A DNA stretch of 41,859 nucleotides from Oscillospiraceae bacterium (lineage in GTDB: Bacteria; Bacillota; Clostridia; Oscillospirales; Acutalibacteraceae), in NCBI GenBank assembly GCA_902780565.1, contig CACZGD010000015.1, forward strand, positions 1 through 41,859. The letters run 5' to 3'. Position numbers and translations under genes: made by a program. The notes below the pieces were generated by a model that did no database searches, was not told the origin of the DNA, and worked only from the letters and a program-made list of their open reading frames with translations. This document shows, piece after piece, positions 31,625 through 38,567 of the stretch (positions are counted from its first letter, which is position 1; every line of letters starts with the position of its first letter).

Positions 31625-31700
31625 ATATATATATGATATATATGATATATGTTATATATAAGATTCAGGCTTTGTTTTTCCGGGAAGGCGTGCCGATCTC

Positions 31701-31730
31701 GTAGCACGGCACCTCAGTGCCGTTCGGTGC
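31701..31730 (-). repeat. Inverted partial copy of the 80-bp repeat (30 bp)
   Basis: These 30 bases are the exact reverse complement of 31974-32003, the 3' part of the second 80-bp repeat. They include a GGCAC...GTGCC palindrome. Confidence 0.9.
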
Positions 31731-31830
31731 ATATGTTATATTTTCCAATTACCGTCGGTACGAACATGGTCGGGGGTATGGGGAAGGCGTGCCTATCATG
31801 CCGTACTACCGTTGGGATTGGAACCTTGTT

Positions 31831-31910
31831 CCGTATCCCCGACCGGATCCTGATCGGGACGTTTTTGAGAATATCATTGTACCGAACGGCACTGAGGTGC
31901 CGTGCTACCG
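31831..31910 (+). repeat. 80-bp direct repeat, copy 1
   Basis: Begins CCGTATCCCCGACCGGATCC and ends GGTGCCGTGCTACCG; differs from copy 2 at three positions by my base-by-base comparison. It contains a CGGCACTGAGGTGCCG hairpin. Confidence 0.9.
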
Positions 31911-31925
31911 TGCTGGCAGGCCTTC

Positions 31926-32005
31926 CCGTATCCCCGACCGGATCCTGACCGGGACGTTTTTGAAAATATCATTGCACCGAACGGCACTGAGGTGCCGTGC
32001 TACCG
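31926..32005 (+). repeat. 80-bp direct repeat, copy 2
   Basis: Second copy of the 80-bp unit, 15 bases after copy 1; the two copies agree at 77 of 80 positions. Confidence 0.9.
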
Positions 32006-32008
32006 GGG

Positions 32009-32094
32009 ATTTTACCTTGTCCCGTTATACCAAACCGGGTCGCGATCATATATTTTACCTTGTCCCGTTATACCAAACCGGGTCGCGATCATAT
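32009..32094 (+). repeat. Exact 43-bp tandem duplication
   Basis: Two identical 43-bp units (32009-32051 and 32052-32094), each starting ATTTTACCTTGTCCCGTTAT and ending CGCGATCATAT. An ACCGGGT segment inside pairs loosely with the nearby TTACC. Confidence 0.93.
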
Positions 32095-32099
32095 TTCAA

Positions 32100-32213
32100 A
32101 TGCCGACCGCAGGTCCCGAAATTTTTATTTTTTCTTTTTTAACTTTTCATTCCCTGATCCCTGGTCCCTGGTCCCCGGCCCCTGATTATAATCGCGGCGC
32201 AGCCGCAACCGAA
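32100..32213. repeat. 20-bp core, interrupted heptad array and 23-bp repeat
   Basis: Core ATGCCGACCGCAGGTCCCGA at 32100-32119, then about 30 bases of T-rich sequence, five heptads (CCCTGAT, CCCTGGT twice, CCCCGGC, CCCTGAT) at 32152-32186 and, at 32191-32213, a 23-bp element with GCGGC-GCA-GCCGC hairpin that recurs identically at 36918-36940. Confidence 0.88.
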
Positions 32214-32239
32214 ACTTTTATTTTTTCTTTTTTAATTTT

Positions 32240-34072
32240 TCATTTCTTCCCGTGCCCCCGCCGTTCTTCGCCCGGCTCACACACCCACACCAGCTCCCGC
32301 CCGTCGTTTGTCAGCGTGGCGGTATGGACGTATCCGGCGGCGAGGAATTTTTCCGCCTCGTCCGGGGTCCCGTAACGCGCGTCGAGCAGCACGAGATCGA
32401 GCCGTTCGCCGGCGGTCGGCGTATGGTACCGGTCCTCATACAGCACCGCCCGGTCCGACAGGCGCGGGACGAAAAACGAGGTCGCGGCGACGGCGGCATC
32501 CCGCGGGACAGCCGCAAAATACGCGTCCAGCGCGGCGGCGTCCGACCGCACGGCGGCAAAATGCTTCAGGCTCGCGGCGGTCCTTGCCGCGGGGCCCGTC
32601 CCCGCGCACAGCAGGGCGCAGGCAAGCGCCGTACACAGCGCCGTTTTCGCGGAGGGCGCGGGCAGCTCCGGGACGTTCAGCGCGGTGAGATACAGCAGGC
32701 ACGCGGCGCTGCCGAAGCCGTACTGAAACCCGATATCGAACTGATAGGGGTAAAGCGTCATCAGGTTCACGAGCAGCAGCGGGCACAGCAAAAACAGGCG
32801 CGCGGGCTTTTTGCAGGCGAGGGGCAGCAGTCCCAGCGGCAGCAGCGTCTGACAGAGGTACAAGAGCTTTTCGGGCGAGAAGTCCGCCCCGCCGCGCAGC
32901 ACCTGCGTGAGGACGTAAAGCGGGTCCGTGAGCACGTTGCGCACCGCGTCCGGCAGCCCCCCGGAGACGATGAAATTCCCGTACCGCCCCGCCATAACGC
33001 CGTCCCCGAAGGACGAGAGCAGCCACAGCGCCCCGGCGAAATACGCCGCCGCAAGGGAAAACAGCCCAAGCCCCATCCCCCGTTTGCCGCGCCCGAAAAA
33101 GACGTACAGCGCGAAAAACAGCACGTAGACGGCGGCGTCCTCCTTGACCCCGAGGGTGAGCAGGGCGAACCCGAACGCGGGCGCGGTTTTTTGCCGCTCG
33201 AAGAAATAAAAGGTCCACAGCAGCAGCGGCAGCAGCAGGCAGTTTTCGTGAAAGTCGTAGCCCACGCCGAGGTTCACCGCCGGGTGCCCGAACAACAGCA
33301 GCGTGACCCCGGCGCACGCTTTCGGGGAGAGCCCCCGCGCCCGGCACAACAGAAACAGCGGGACCCCCGCGCTGCCCAGCGCCAGCGCCTGCAGGACGTT
33401 GAGCGTGCCCGGGAACGGGAAGAGCCAAAACAGCGGCAGCAGCAGATACAGCGACGGCGAAAGATGCACGGCGAAATGGGAAAGCAGACGGTCCCGTTCG
33501 CTTGTGACGACGGGCAGCCCCGTGCGCCGCATGGCAAAAAAGCTCTGGCAGAAAATGCCGTAATCAAAATTGGGGCTCTGATAGCCCTTCACGCGCAGCA
33601 GTCCCCACACGCCGAGCGTCAGCACAAACAATGCGCCGCCCGTGAGGCACAGGGCGGCGGCAAGTCGGTAACTAAACGCTTTTCCGGGGGAGAGCCCCTC
33701 CCGTTTTCGTCGGAAGCGCGCGCCGAACAGGACCGCCCACAGAGCCGTGAGCAGAAAGGGATAAAACGGCGTTTTGATGTCGAGCAGCGAGAGCGCCGAC
33801 AGCAGGCCGAAGCAAAGGACCGTGAGGGTGGAATCCCCCTGCATGGCCCGCCATTTGCGCCGCAGGAGCGAAAACAGCAGGAAGCAGATCAGCGTTCCTA
33901 CGAACAGGGGAAACAAATGGGAGGCGCGATCCGTCAGCGTCCCGAGCGGGACGCCTGTCACGAGCCGCAGGCAGCAAAGGGAAAGGCAGTAGGCCGCGAG
34001 CGCCCGCCACAGGCGGTTTTCCCACGCTTCGGACGGCGCAAAGCGTTCGCGCAGGCGCACGTTACGGCGCAT
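32240..34072 (-). CDS. DUF2079 polytopic membrane protein
   Basis: A 610-residue membrane protein with roughly thirteen hydrophobic segments. The first large loop carries GYQSPNFDYGIFCQSFFAMRR, with the D-Y-G-I-F signature of DUF2079, followed by LLSHFAVHLSPSLYLLLPLFW and YDFHENCLLLPLLLWTFYFFE, also typical; the fold resembles GT-C glycosyltransferases such as ArnT-type enzymes, and the Asp and His residues of these loops are in the expected places. The last 110 residues are soluble. ATG at 34072 has GGAGGA eight bases upstream and overlaps the stop of the preceding gene by 11 bp. It is the last gene of a three-gene unit with a sigma factor and probable anti-sigma factor. Function as a membrane sugar or lipid transferase is an inference. 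Confidence 0.85.
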   Translation of the reverse strand: MRRNVRLRERFAPSEAWENRLWRALAAYCLSLCCLRLVTGVPLGTLTDRASHLFPLFVGTLICFLLFSLLRRKWRAMQGDSTLTVLCFGLLSALSLLDIKTPFYPFLLTALWAVLFGARFRRKREGLSPGKAFSYRLAAALCLTGGALFVLTLGVWGLLRVKGYQSPNFDYGIFCQSFFAMRRTGLPVVTSERDRLLSHFAVHLSPSLYLLLPLFWLFPFPGTLNVLQALALGSAGVPLFLLCRARGLSPKACAGVTLLLFGHPAVNLGVGYDFHENCLLLPLLLWTFYFFERQKTAPAFGFALLTLGVKEDAAVYVLFFALYVFFGRGKRGMGLGLFSLAAAYFAGALWLLSSFGDGVMAGRYGNFIVSGGLPDAVRNVLTDPLYVLTQVLRGGADFSPEKLLYLCQTLLPLGLLPLACKKPARLFLLCPLLLVNLMTLYPYQFDIGFQYGFGSAACLLYLTALNVPELPAPSAKTALCTALACALLCAGTGPAARTAASLKHFAAVRSDAAALDAYFAAVPRDAAVAATSFFVPRLSDRAVLYEDRYHTPTAGERLDLVLLDARYGTPDEAEKFLAAGYVHTATLTNDGRELVWVCEPGEERRGHGKK

Positions 34073-34973
34073 AGGCGGCCTCCTCCGTGAACAGGGACGC
34101 ATACAGGGCTTCGGCGTCCGGCAGTGCGGTCGGGTCGGCCTCCCCCGGCAAAAACAGGTCCCCGTCCGGCGCGATCAGCACGTCCAGCGGCCCCATATAG
34201 ACGGCGAGCAGCTTTTCCCCCCGGTGCGCGTTCAGAAAGTCCGTCAGCGCCCCAAACCACGGCGCGCCGAACGCCGGGGTGACGAAGAAGCGCCCGTCCT
34301 CCTTCGCCACGGTCAGGATCGCGGCGATCTTTCCGTTCTCGGTCACATAGTAATCCCGGAAGTCGGCGGTGATCACGGCGGGGTCCTCCGGCGTTTCGGG
34401 CAGGCGGACGTGCGCGTGCCCGGCTTCGATCAGGGTCAGCTCGGCGTTTTCGGACAGCCCCAGCCCCGTGGGAGAGGAGACGAGCGCCTGCAGCAGCGCC
34501 AGCACGTCCGCGTCGGAAAAGCCCTCGCCCACGCGCTCCAGCCTGCCGTCCCGCGGCAGGGCGAAGCCGCCGACCCCCTCCGTCGAACCGGATGCGGGGG
34601 GCTCCCCGGAGGGCATTTCCCAAGTCCCGGCAGACGTCCCGGGGGACCCCTCCCCTGTCACGGCGGCAGCGCCGTCCGGGACCGCAGCGGTGCTTTCCGG
34701 CGTAAGCGCCGCAGGCGCGGTGCTCGGGACCCCGGCGACGCTTTCGTGCACGCCGCTGGCGCCTGCCATTTCGCCGTTCCAAACCACGCTCCCCTCCTCG
34801 TCCGGGGGTGTGACGACGGGCTTGCGCTGCCGGTTCACGGTCCACGTCAGGATCAGCGCGGCGACAGTGAGCGCCGCGGCGGCGCTTCCCCAAACGCGCC
34901 GCCGGTTCCGCCGACGTTTCAGCTCCCGCCCGCGGGCGATCGCCCCGGCAGCCAGCTCCTCATAGGTCTTCAT
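34062..34973 (-). CDS. Membrane-anchored probable anti-sigma factor
   Basis: A 303-residue protein with one membrane helix. A short cytoplasmic N-terminus (YEELAAGAIARGRELKRRRN) is followed by a helix at about 27-46 (VWGSAAAALTVAALILTWTV). Next come an Ala/Pro/Ser/Thr/Gly-rich linker of about 80 residues and an extracytoplasmic domain (about 145-303) with FSDADVLALLQALV and KIAAILTVAKEDGRFFVT. No zinc anti-sigma motif (HxxxCxxC) is visible, so the anti-sigma role rests on position: it overlaps the end of the ECF sigma gene by 14 bp. ATG at 34973 is preferred over the upstream TTG because GGGAGGGA lies seven bases before it. The extracellular part would be the sensor or substrate part. A plain membrane protein is the alternative. 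Confidence 0.65.
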   Translation of the reverse strand: MKTYEELAAGAIARGRELKRRRNRRRVWGSAAAALTVAALILTWTVNRQRKPVVTPPDEEGSVVWNGEMAGASGVHESVAGVPSTAPAALTPESTAAVPDGAAAVTGEGSPGTSAGTWEMPSGEPPASGSTEGVGGFALPRDGRLERVGEGFSDADVLALLQALVSSPTGLGLSENAELTLIEAGHAHVRLPETPEDPAVITADFRDYYVTENGKIAAILTVAKEDGRFFVTPAFGAPWFGALTDFLNAHRGEKLLAVYMGPLDVLIAPDGDLFLPGEADPTALPDAEALYASLFTEEAAYAP

Positions 34974-35505
34974 GGTCAATTCCCTCCCGCGTGAGCGCTT
35001 GTTTCAGATTCCGCCGTCCCCGGCTGATCAGGTTTTCGACCGCGTGCACGCTTTTGCCCAGCACCTTGGCGGTCTGTTTGTTCGAGAGCCCCTCGTAATA
35101 GGTCAGCGTCAGCGCCATGCGCTGCTCCGGGGGGAGCGTCAGCAGCGCCGCCCGCACCGCCTGCCGCGTCATTTCGCGGGCGACGTCCTCGGCGGGGTCC
35201 GGCGCGTCCGGCAGGGGCAGGCTTTCGGCGGGCTTTTCGCGGCGGGCTTTGCGGAGCTGGTCCAGCGCCGCGCGCCGCCCCACGGTGAACAGCCACGTCT
35301 TGAACGAGGCGCGGTCCCGATACAGGGGACGCTTGAGCCACAGCCTTGCGAAGGTCTCCTGCGCCGCGTCCTCGGCAGGCTCCCGCCGCCCCAGCATGCC
35401 GCTGAGGAAGTCGATCAGGCTCGCGCCGTAAATGCGCACGACCTCGGTGAAGCCGTCCTCGTCCCCCGCAAGGAACCGCCGGTAGGCTTCGGCGCCTCTG
35501 TCCAT
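34960..35505 (-). CDS. ECF-type RNA polymerase sigma factor
   Basis: A 181-residue sigma-70 family factor of extracytoplasmic-function type. Region 2 is visible at about 25-85 (LIDFLSGMLGRREPAEDAAQ, ETFARLWLK, then FKTWLFTVGRRAALDQLRKA); region 4 at about 118-170 (LLTLPPEQRMALTLTYYEGL, SNKQTAKVLGKS, ENLISRGRRNLKQAL). Start ATG at 35505 is uncertain; an ATG at 35529 is the alternative and neither has a strong site (AAAGCGGGG precedes 35505). The gene lies just after the cca terminator and is followed at once by the probable anti-sigma gene. ECF factors are usually held at the membrane by the anti-sigma factor and control envelope-stress or transport genes, which here are unknown; no match to a promoter consensus could be tested. 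Confidence 0.9.
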   Translation of the reverse strand: MDRGAEAYRRFLAGDEDGFTEVVRIYGASLIDFLSGMLGRREPAEDAAQETFARLWLKRPLYRDRASFKTWLFTVGRRAALDQLRKARREKPAESLPLPDAPDPAEDVAREMTRQAVRAALLTLPPEQRMALTLTYYEGLSNKQTAKVLGKSVHAVENLISRGRRNLKQALTREGIDHEDL

Positions 35506-35577
35506 GGTGTTCGCCCCGCTTTCATCCATTAAACGCAGGAAACCGGAAAAACCTCCCGCAGGTCCGGCAGGAAAAAA

Positions 35578-35609
35578 GAAAAAACCGGAAGAGGGACGTG
35601 CCTCTTCCG
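35578..35609 (-). terminator. Terminator after cca
   Basis: CCGGAAGAGG (35584-35593) and CCTCTTCCGG (35600-35609) make a perfect 10-bp stem; on the minus strand it is followed by TTTTTTCTTTTTT. It separates cca from the sigma gene. Confidence 0.87.
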
Positions 35610-35617
35610 GCATACGG

Positions 35618-36823
35618 TTATTCGGTCTCCACGGCATGGTCCTTCGCCCATTGCAGGAGAGAAGGGCGCTCATTTTGTACCTCCCCCTCGGCGGCGGCGG
35701 TCAGCAGCATGGCAAGCGTTTGTCCCAACCGGCGGCCCGACACGCCGATCGCGGCAAGGTCCGTGCCGTTCACAGCCAGCGCCCCGAGCGTGGTAGGGTA
35801 GGCTTCGGTCTCGGTCAGCACGCGGCGCGGCAGGGAGAGATCCTCGTCCGACAGGACCTCCCGCAGGCGAAGGAGGCGCGACAGCGCTTCCCGCCCGTAC
35901 CTGCCCATGAAGATGCGCGTCTGCCCCGGGGTGACAAAGGGCGTTGCCAGATTTTCCCGCAGGAAACAGGCGTTATTGCGAAAGGCGTTGTCGGTTTTCA
36001 GCCGCCTGCAGGCGGCTTCGAGCGCTTCCGGGGGCAGGTCCCGGAACAGGACGGCAAATGAAAGCAAGGGATCGCCGAGCGCCCCGGCGGCGGCCGCGGC
36101 GGCTGCATAGTCTTCCGGCGAAAGCGCGTCCAGCTCCGGCAGGACCTCGGTAAATACCGGACGGAACTCCGTCAGCAGGGCTTCGACCCGCCGGCCGGCA
36201 AGCAGCTTTTTGAGCTCGGTGAATTTGCGCTCTGCCGAAACGGCGGCAAGGCGGCTTTTATGGCGCAGGACGGCGGCTGCCGTGCCCGCCTCCACGTCGA
36301 AATCGAGAACGCTTGCAAAGCGCAGCGCGCGCAGGATGCGCAAAGCGTCCTCGGTGAACCGCGCGTCTGGGTCCCCCACGCAGCGGATGATCCCCCTTTG
36401 CAGGTCGTCCTGCCCGCCGAACAGGTCCACGAGCCCCGTTTCCGGGTGGTACGCCATGGCGTTCACGGTGAAGTCGCGCCGGGCAAGGTCCGCCGACAGC
36501 GCCGGGGTGAAGGTCACACGGTCCGGATGCCGCCCGTCGGCATAGCTGCCGTCCACGCGGAAGGTGGTCAGCTCCAGATTCTGTCCCTCGATCACCACAG
36601 TCACGGTGCCGTGCTTCATGCCGGTCTCGATCACGCGGTACCCCGCGAAGGCGCGCTCGGTCTCCTCCGGCGGGCAGGACACCGCGATATCGTAATCCGC
36701 GGGCGTCACCCCGCGCAAAAGGTCGCGCACGCACCCGCCCACAAGATACGCCTCGTGCGCGTGCCGTTCACAGACCGCCAGAGCGGTTTTGACGTAGGAA
36801 GGAAGGGGAAATGTTGGTTTCAT
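35618..36823 (-). CDS. cca: CCA tRNA nucleotidyltransferase
   Basis: A 401-residue class II nucleotidyltransferase that adds or repairs the CCA end of tRNAs. Motif A carries LVGGCVRDLLRG, the metal pair is in DYDIAVS, motif B region is ARRDFTVNAMAY, and the RNA-binding/base-recognition region has ARFTEDALRILRALRF. The C-terminal helical body fits CCA-type rather than poly(A)-type members, although the two classes are hard to separate by eye. ATG at 36823 lacks a good ribosome site; no better start is seen. The tRNA-Arg gene in this window encodes CCA, so here the enzyme would serve repair and any tRNA genes lacking CCA. A terminator follows; the radical SAM gene lies upstream across a 145-bp gap. 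Confidence 0.92.
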   Translation of the reverse strand: MKPTFPLPSYVKTALAVCERHAHEAYLVGGCVRDLLRGVTPADYDIAVSCPPEETERAFAGYRVIETGMKHGTVTVVIEGQNLELTTFRVDGSYADGRHPDRVTFTPALSADLARRDFTVNAMAYHPETGLVDLFGGQDDLQRGIIRCVGDPDARFTEDALRILRALRFASVLDFDVEAGTAAAVLRHKSRLAAVSAERKFTELKKLLAGRRVEALLTEFRPVFTEVLPELDALSPEDYAAAAAAAGALGDPLLSFAVLFRDLPPEALEAACRRLKTDNAFRNNACFLRENLATPFVTPGQTRIFMGRYGREALSRLLRLREVLSDEDLSLPRRVLTETEAYPTTLGALAVNGTDLAAIGVSGRRLGQTLAMLLTAAAEGEVQNERPSLLQWAKDHAVETE

Positions 36824-36917
36824 AGGCGTTTTTCTGCCGTGCGCAGCGTGGCGGCGGGGGTCCGCCGCGTTACCGGAGTGATTTTTACCCGGTTCCGCTC
36901 CCGGTACCGTTATTCTG

Positions 36918-36940
36918 ATCGCGGCGCAGCCGCAACCGAA
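36918..36940. repeat. Second copy of the 23-bp hairpin repeat
   Basis: Identical to 32191-32213 over 23 bases, with the GCGGC-GCA-GCCGC hairpin. Both copies lie 27-29 bp downstream of the stop codon of a leftward gene (DUF2079 and radical SAM). The rest of the 36824-36968 interval holds GC-rich palindromic sequence and no gene. Confidence 0.85.
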
Positions 36941-36968
36941 GCTTTTCGTTCTTCTTTTCACTGATTAA

Positions 36969-37808
36969 CTATATCATTTCCGTTCCGAACTTCATTGCGG
37001 CGAACCCGCACCGTCTGCACAGGTCCTCCGTCGGGCGGCCGGCGGAGAAGCCGTCCACGATCGCCCGCGCACGGGGGGAACGCAGAAGCTCGGCGGGGTC
37101 GTCGGTATACAGGTTCCCGAGGGGGATCGCCCCGTCCGCGTCGAGGCAGCAGGGGACCACGGTCCCGTCCGAGAGCACCGCAAGCTGGTCCCTGAGCGCC
37201 ATGCAGAAGGCGGGCGGGGTCTCGTCCGCGGTCAGGTCCGGCCACGAAAAGCGGTCCGCCGCGTCCAGAAACACGTTTTCGGCGAGCTTATAGCCGTTTC
37301 TCGCCGGGGTGAAATCGCCGTAGGTCTCGCGCAGTCGCCGGAAAAAATACGGGTCGGACTTCCCCGGCGCGCCGCCGTTCCAGAACTTATACACCACGAT
37401 GACCCCCGGCGCGGCGGTCTGCGCGAAAGCAAGGATCGGCGAAAGATAGCTCTCCGGGTCCCCGTGCGGGAAGTTGGGGTCGAAGGCGTGCAGCGAAAAC
37501 GCGGTCTTATACAGGCACGGGTGGGTCAGCAGCCTCTCCCCCGCTTTCGCGATCAGCGTGCCGTTCGTCACAAGCGTGACCTTGGCTGCCAGCCCGTCGC
37601 AGACGGACAAAATCGCATCCAGCGCCGGGTGCGTCAGCGGCTCCCCCAGCACGTGCAGATAGAAATAGGGCGTCAGCGGCCGCAGCTTTTCGGCGAACAG
37701 CCGGAAGTCCTCCGGCGGCAGGAGCCGCGGCGCGCGGCGCGTCCCGTGGCAGAAGGCGCACGACAGGTTGCACACGTTCGTGATCTCGATATACGCTTTT
37801 TTCAGCAT
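36969..37808 (-). CDS. Radical SAM/SPASM-like protein
   Basis: A 279-residue iron-sulfur enzyme. The radical SAM cluster motif CxxxCxxC is CNLSCAFC (Cys13, Cys17, Cys20), at the start of MLKKAYIEITNVCNLSC. The region LHVLGEPLTHPALDAIL is the usual GEPL motif that binds S-adenosylmethionine. Toward the C-terminus Cys residues appear in FCMALRDQLAVLSDGTVVP followed by CCLDADG, and a final CRRCG, matching a partial SPASM domain that holds an auxiliary cluster. Such proteins modify peptides or small molecules. ATG at 37808 has AAAGGGGG upstream; a promoter precedes it. No precursor peptide is obvious beside it, so the substrate is unknown. Confidence 0.87.
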   Translation of the reverse strand: MLKKAYIEITNVCNLSCAFCHGTRRAPRLLPPEDFRLFAEKLRPLTPYFYLHVLGEPLTHPALDAILSVCDGLAAKVTLVTNGTLIAKAGERLLTHPCLYKTAFSLHAFDPNFPHGDPESYLSPILAFAQTAAPGVIVVYKFWNGGAPGKSDPYFFRRLRETYGDFTPARNGYKLAENVFLDAADRFSWPDLTADETPPAFCMALRDQLAVLSDGTVVPCCLDADGAIPLGNLYTDDPAELLRSPRARAIVDGFSAGRPTEDLCRRCGFAAMKFGTEMI

Positions 37809-37830
37809 CCCCGCGCCCCCTTTCACATTT

Positions 37831-37859
37831 ATTATACCGCCGCCGCCGGATTTTTACAA
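37831..37859 (-). promoter_or_regulatory. Promoter of the radical SAM gene
   Basis: Minus-strand TTGTAA (37859-37854), 17-bp spacer, perfect TATAAT (37836-37831). TATAAT is 22 bp from the start codon. Confidence 0.82.
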
Positions 37860-37968
37860 GCCCCCGTGGAAATTTCGCGCAGGCGCGAAGGGCCGCCGCA
37901 ACGAAAAGCGCCGCCCCGGAGGACGGCGTTTTCCAAAAAAAAGAGGAGATGAGAAATCTGTATGAAAA

Positions 37969-38042
37969 GCGGCTTGCGCCGCGCTGCGGGTAGTTGGGCG
38001 GCTTGCGCCGCGAGCATGGTATATGTCAGCGGCTTGCGCCGC
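37969..38042. repeat. Three copies of a GCGGC-TTGC-GCCGC hairpin
   Basis: GCGGCTTGCGCCGC occurs exactly at 37969-37982, 37998-38011 and 38029-38042, spaced about 30 bp apart, each able to fold into a 5-bp GC hairpin. They lie after the stop codon of the 42-residue small protein gene (on the minus strand). Confidence 0.85.
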
Positions 38043-38065
38043 GGGTTTTCAGCGGGAGCGCGGGC

Positions 38066-38194
38066 TTATTTGCAGCGGACCAGCGCGTTGAGCTCGATCA
38101 GCTTGCCCAGCTTCTTCATGGAGAACTTCATGCCGGAGATCTCCTTGAGGAGCTTCTGCTCAGCTTCAAAAATGTCTCTTTCGTACGCAACCAT
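38066..38194 (-). CDS. Small 42-residue helical protein of unknown function
   Basis: A short gene easily missed by length filters. ATG at 38194 is preceded by AAAGGAG seven bases upstream. The protein starts MVAYERDIFEAEQKLLKEIS and ends LIELNALVRCK; it is charged, rich in Lys, Glu and Leu, and looks amphipathic and helical, with one Cys near the C-terminus. Its own promoter (TTGACA-16-TATAAT) lies about 130 bp upstream, giving a 5' leader of about 120 bases. No known family is recognised. Codon use matches the neighbours. The strong start signals and promoter make a real gene likely. A DNA-binding or membrane role is not indicated. Confidence 0.75.
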   Translation of the reverse strand: MVAYERDIFEAEQKLLKEISGMKFSMKKLGKLIELNALVRCK

Positions 38195-38323
38195 AATGAG
38201 ACTCCTTTCTTTCGATGGATTTTCCGGGGGCTTCGATCCGCCCCGGCGACGTTTGATGAGGTCCGCCGCGATCGTGGGCGGTCCCCGGATGAACTTTTGT
38301 CTTCCCCATTCATCACAGTTGTT

Positions 38324-38351
38324 ATTATAGCCGTTTTTTCAAAAATGTCAA
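38324..38351 (-). promoter_or_regulatory. Promoter of the 42-residue small protein gene
   Basis: Minus-strand perfect TTGACA (38351-38346), 16-bp spacer, perfect TATAAT (38329-38324). Confidence 0.87.
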
Positions 38352-38357
38352 GCGAAA

Positions 38358-38387
38358 TGCACAAATATCCCATTTCACGTTTGTGCA
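38358..38387. promoter_or_regulatory. Inverted repeat upstream of the small-protein promoter
   Basis: TGCACAAA (38358-38365) and TTTGTGCA (38380-38387) form a perfect 8-bp inverted repeat with a 14-base spacer, beginning 7 bp upstream of the -35 box. It could be a regulator binding site. Confidence 0.55.
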
Positions 38388-38515
38388 AAATGTACAAGGT
38401 TTTTGCGACACTCCGCTTGGTACCCCTGCCCAGTTTTCCAAAAACAGGGCGTGATTTTTGTTTAAATTGCCCATTGCCGTTTGCAGGGAACGTCGAATCC
38501 GGCGCGAAAAGCGTC

Positions 38516-38547
38516 CAAAAAACGCCCGAACTCGCTTTCGGGCGTTT
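38516..38547 (-). terminator. Terminator of the HAD phosphatase gene
   Basis: AACGCCCGAA (38521-38530) and TTCGGGCGTT (38537-38546) with A/T runs on both sides; it works for the leftward gene and could work rightward too. Confidence 0.83.
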
Positions 38548-38567
38548 TGCAAACTTTGTGAAACTTT

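Noticed and set aside
31100-31640. CRISPR array
   Set aside because: The repeats are 9 bp with no unique spacers between units and no cas genes are nearby.
31717-32142. Plus-strand frame of 141 codons in the 80-bp repeats (contains NGTEVPCYRA)
   Set aside because: The two repeat copies are read in different frames and the three DNA differences give no sign of protein constraint; no ribosome site was found.
32252-34090. 612-codon plus-strand frame antisense to the DUF2079 gene
   Set aside because: Composition dominated by Arg, Gln and Gly, no ribosome site; the minus-strand protein has clear membrane helices.
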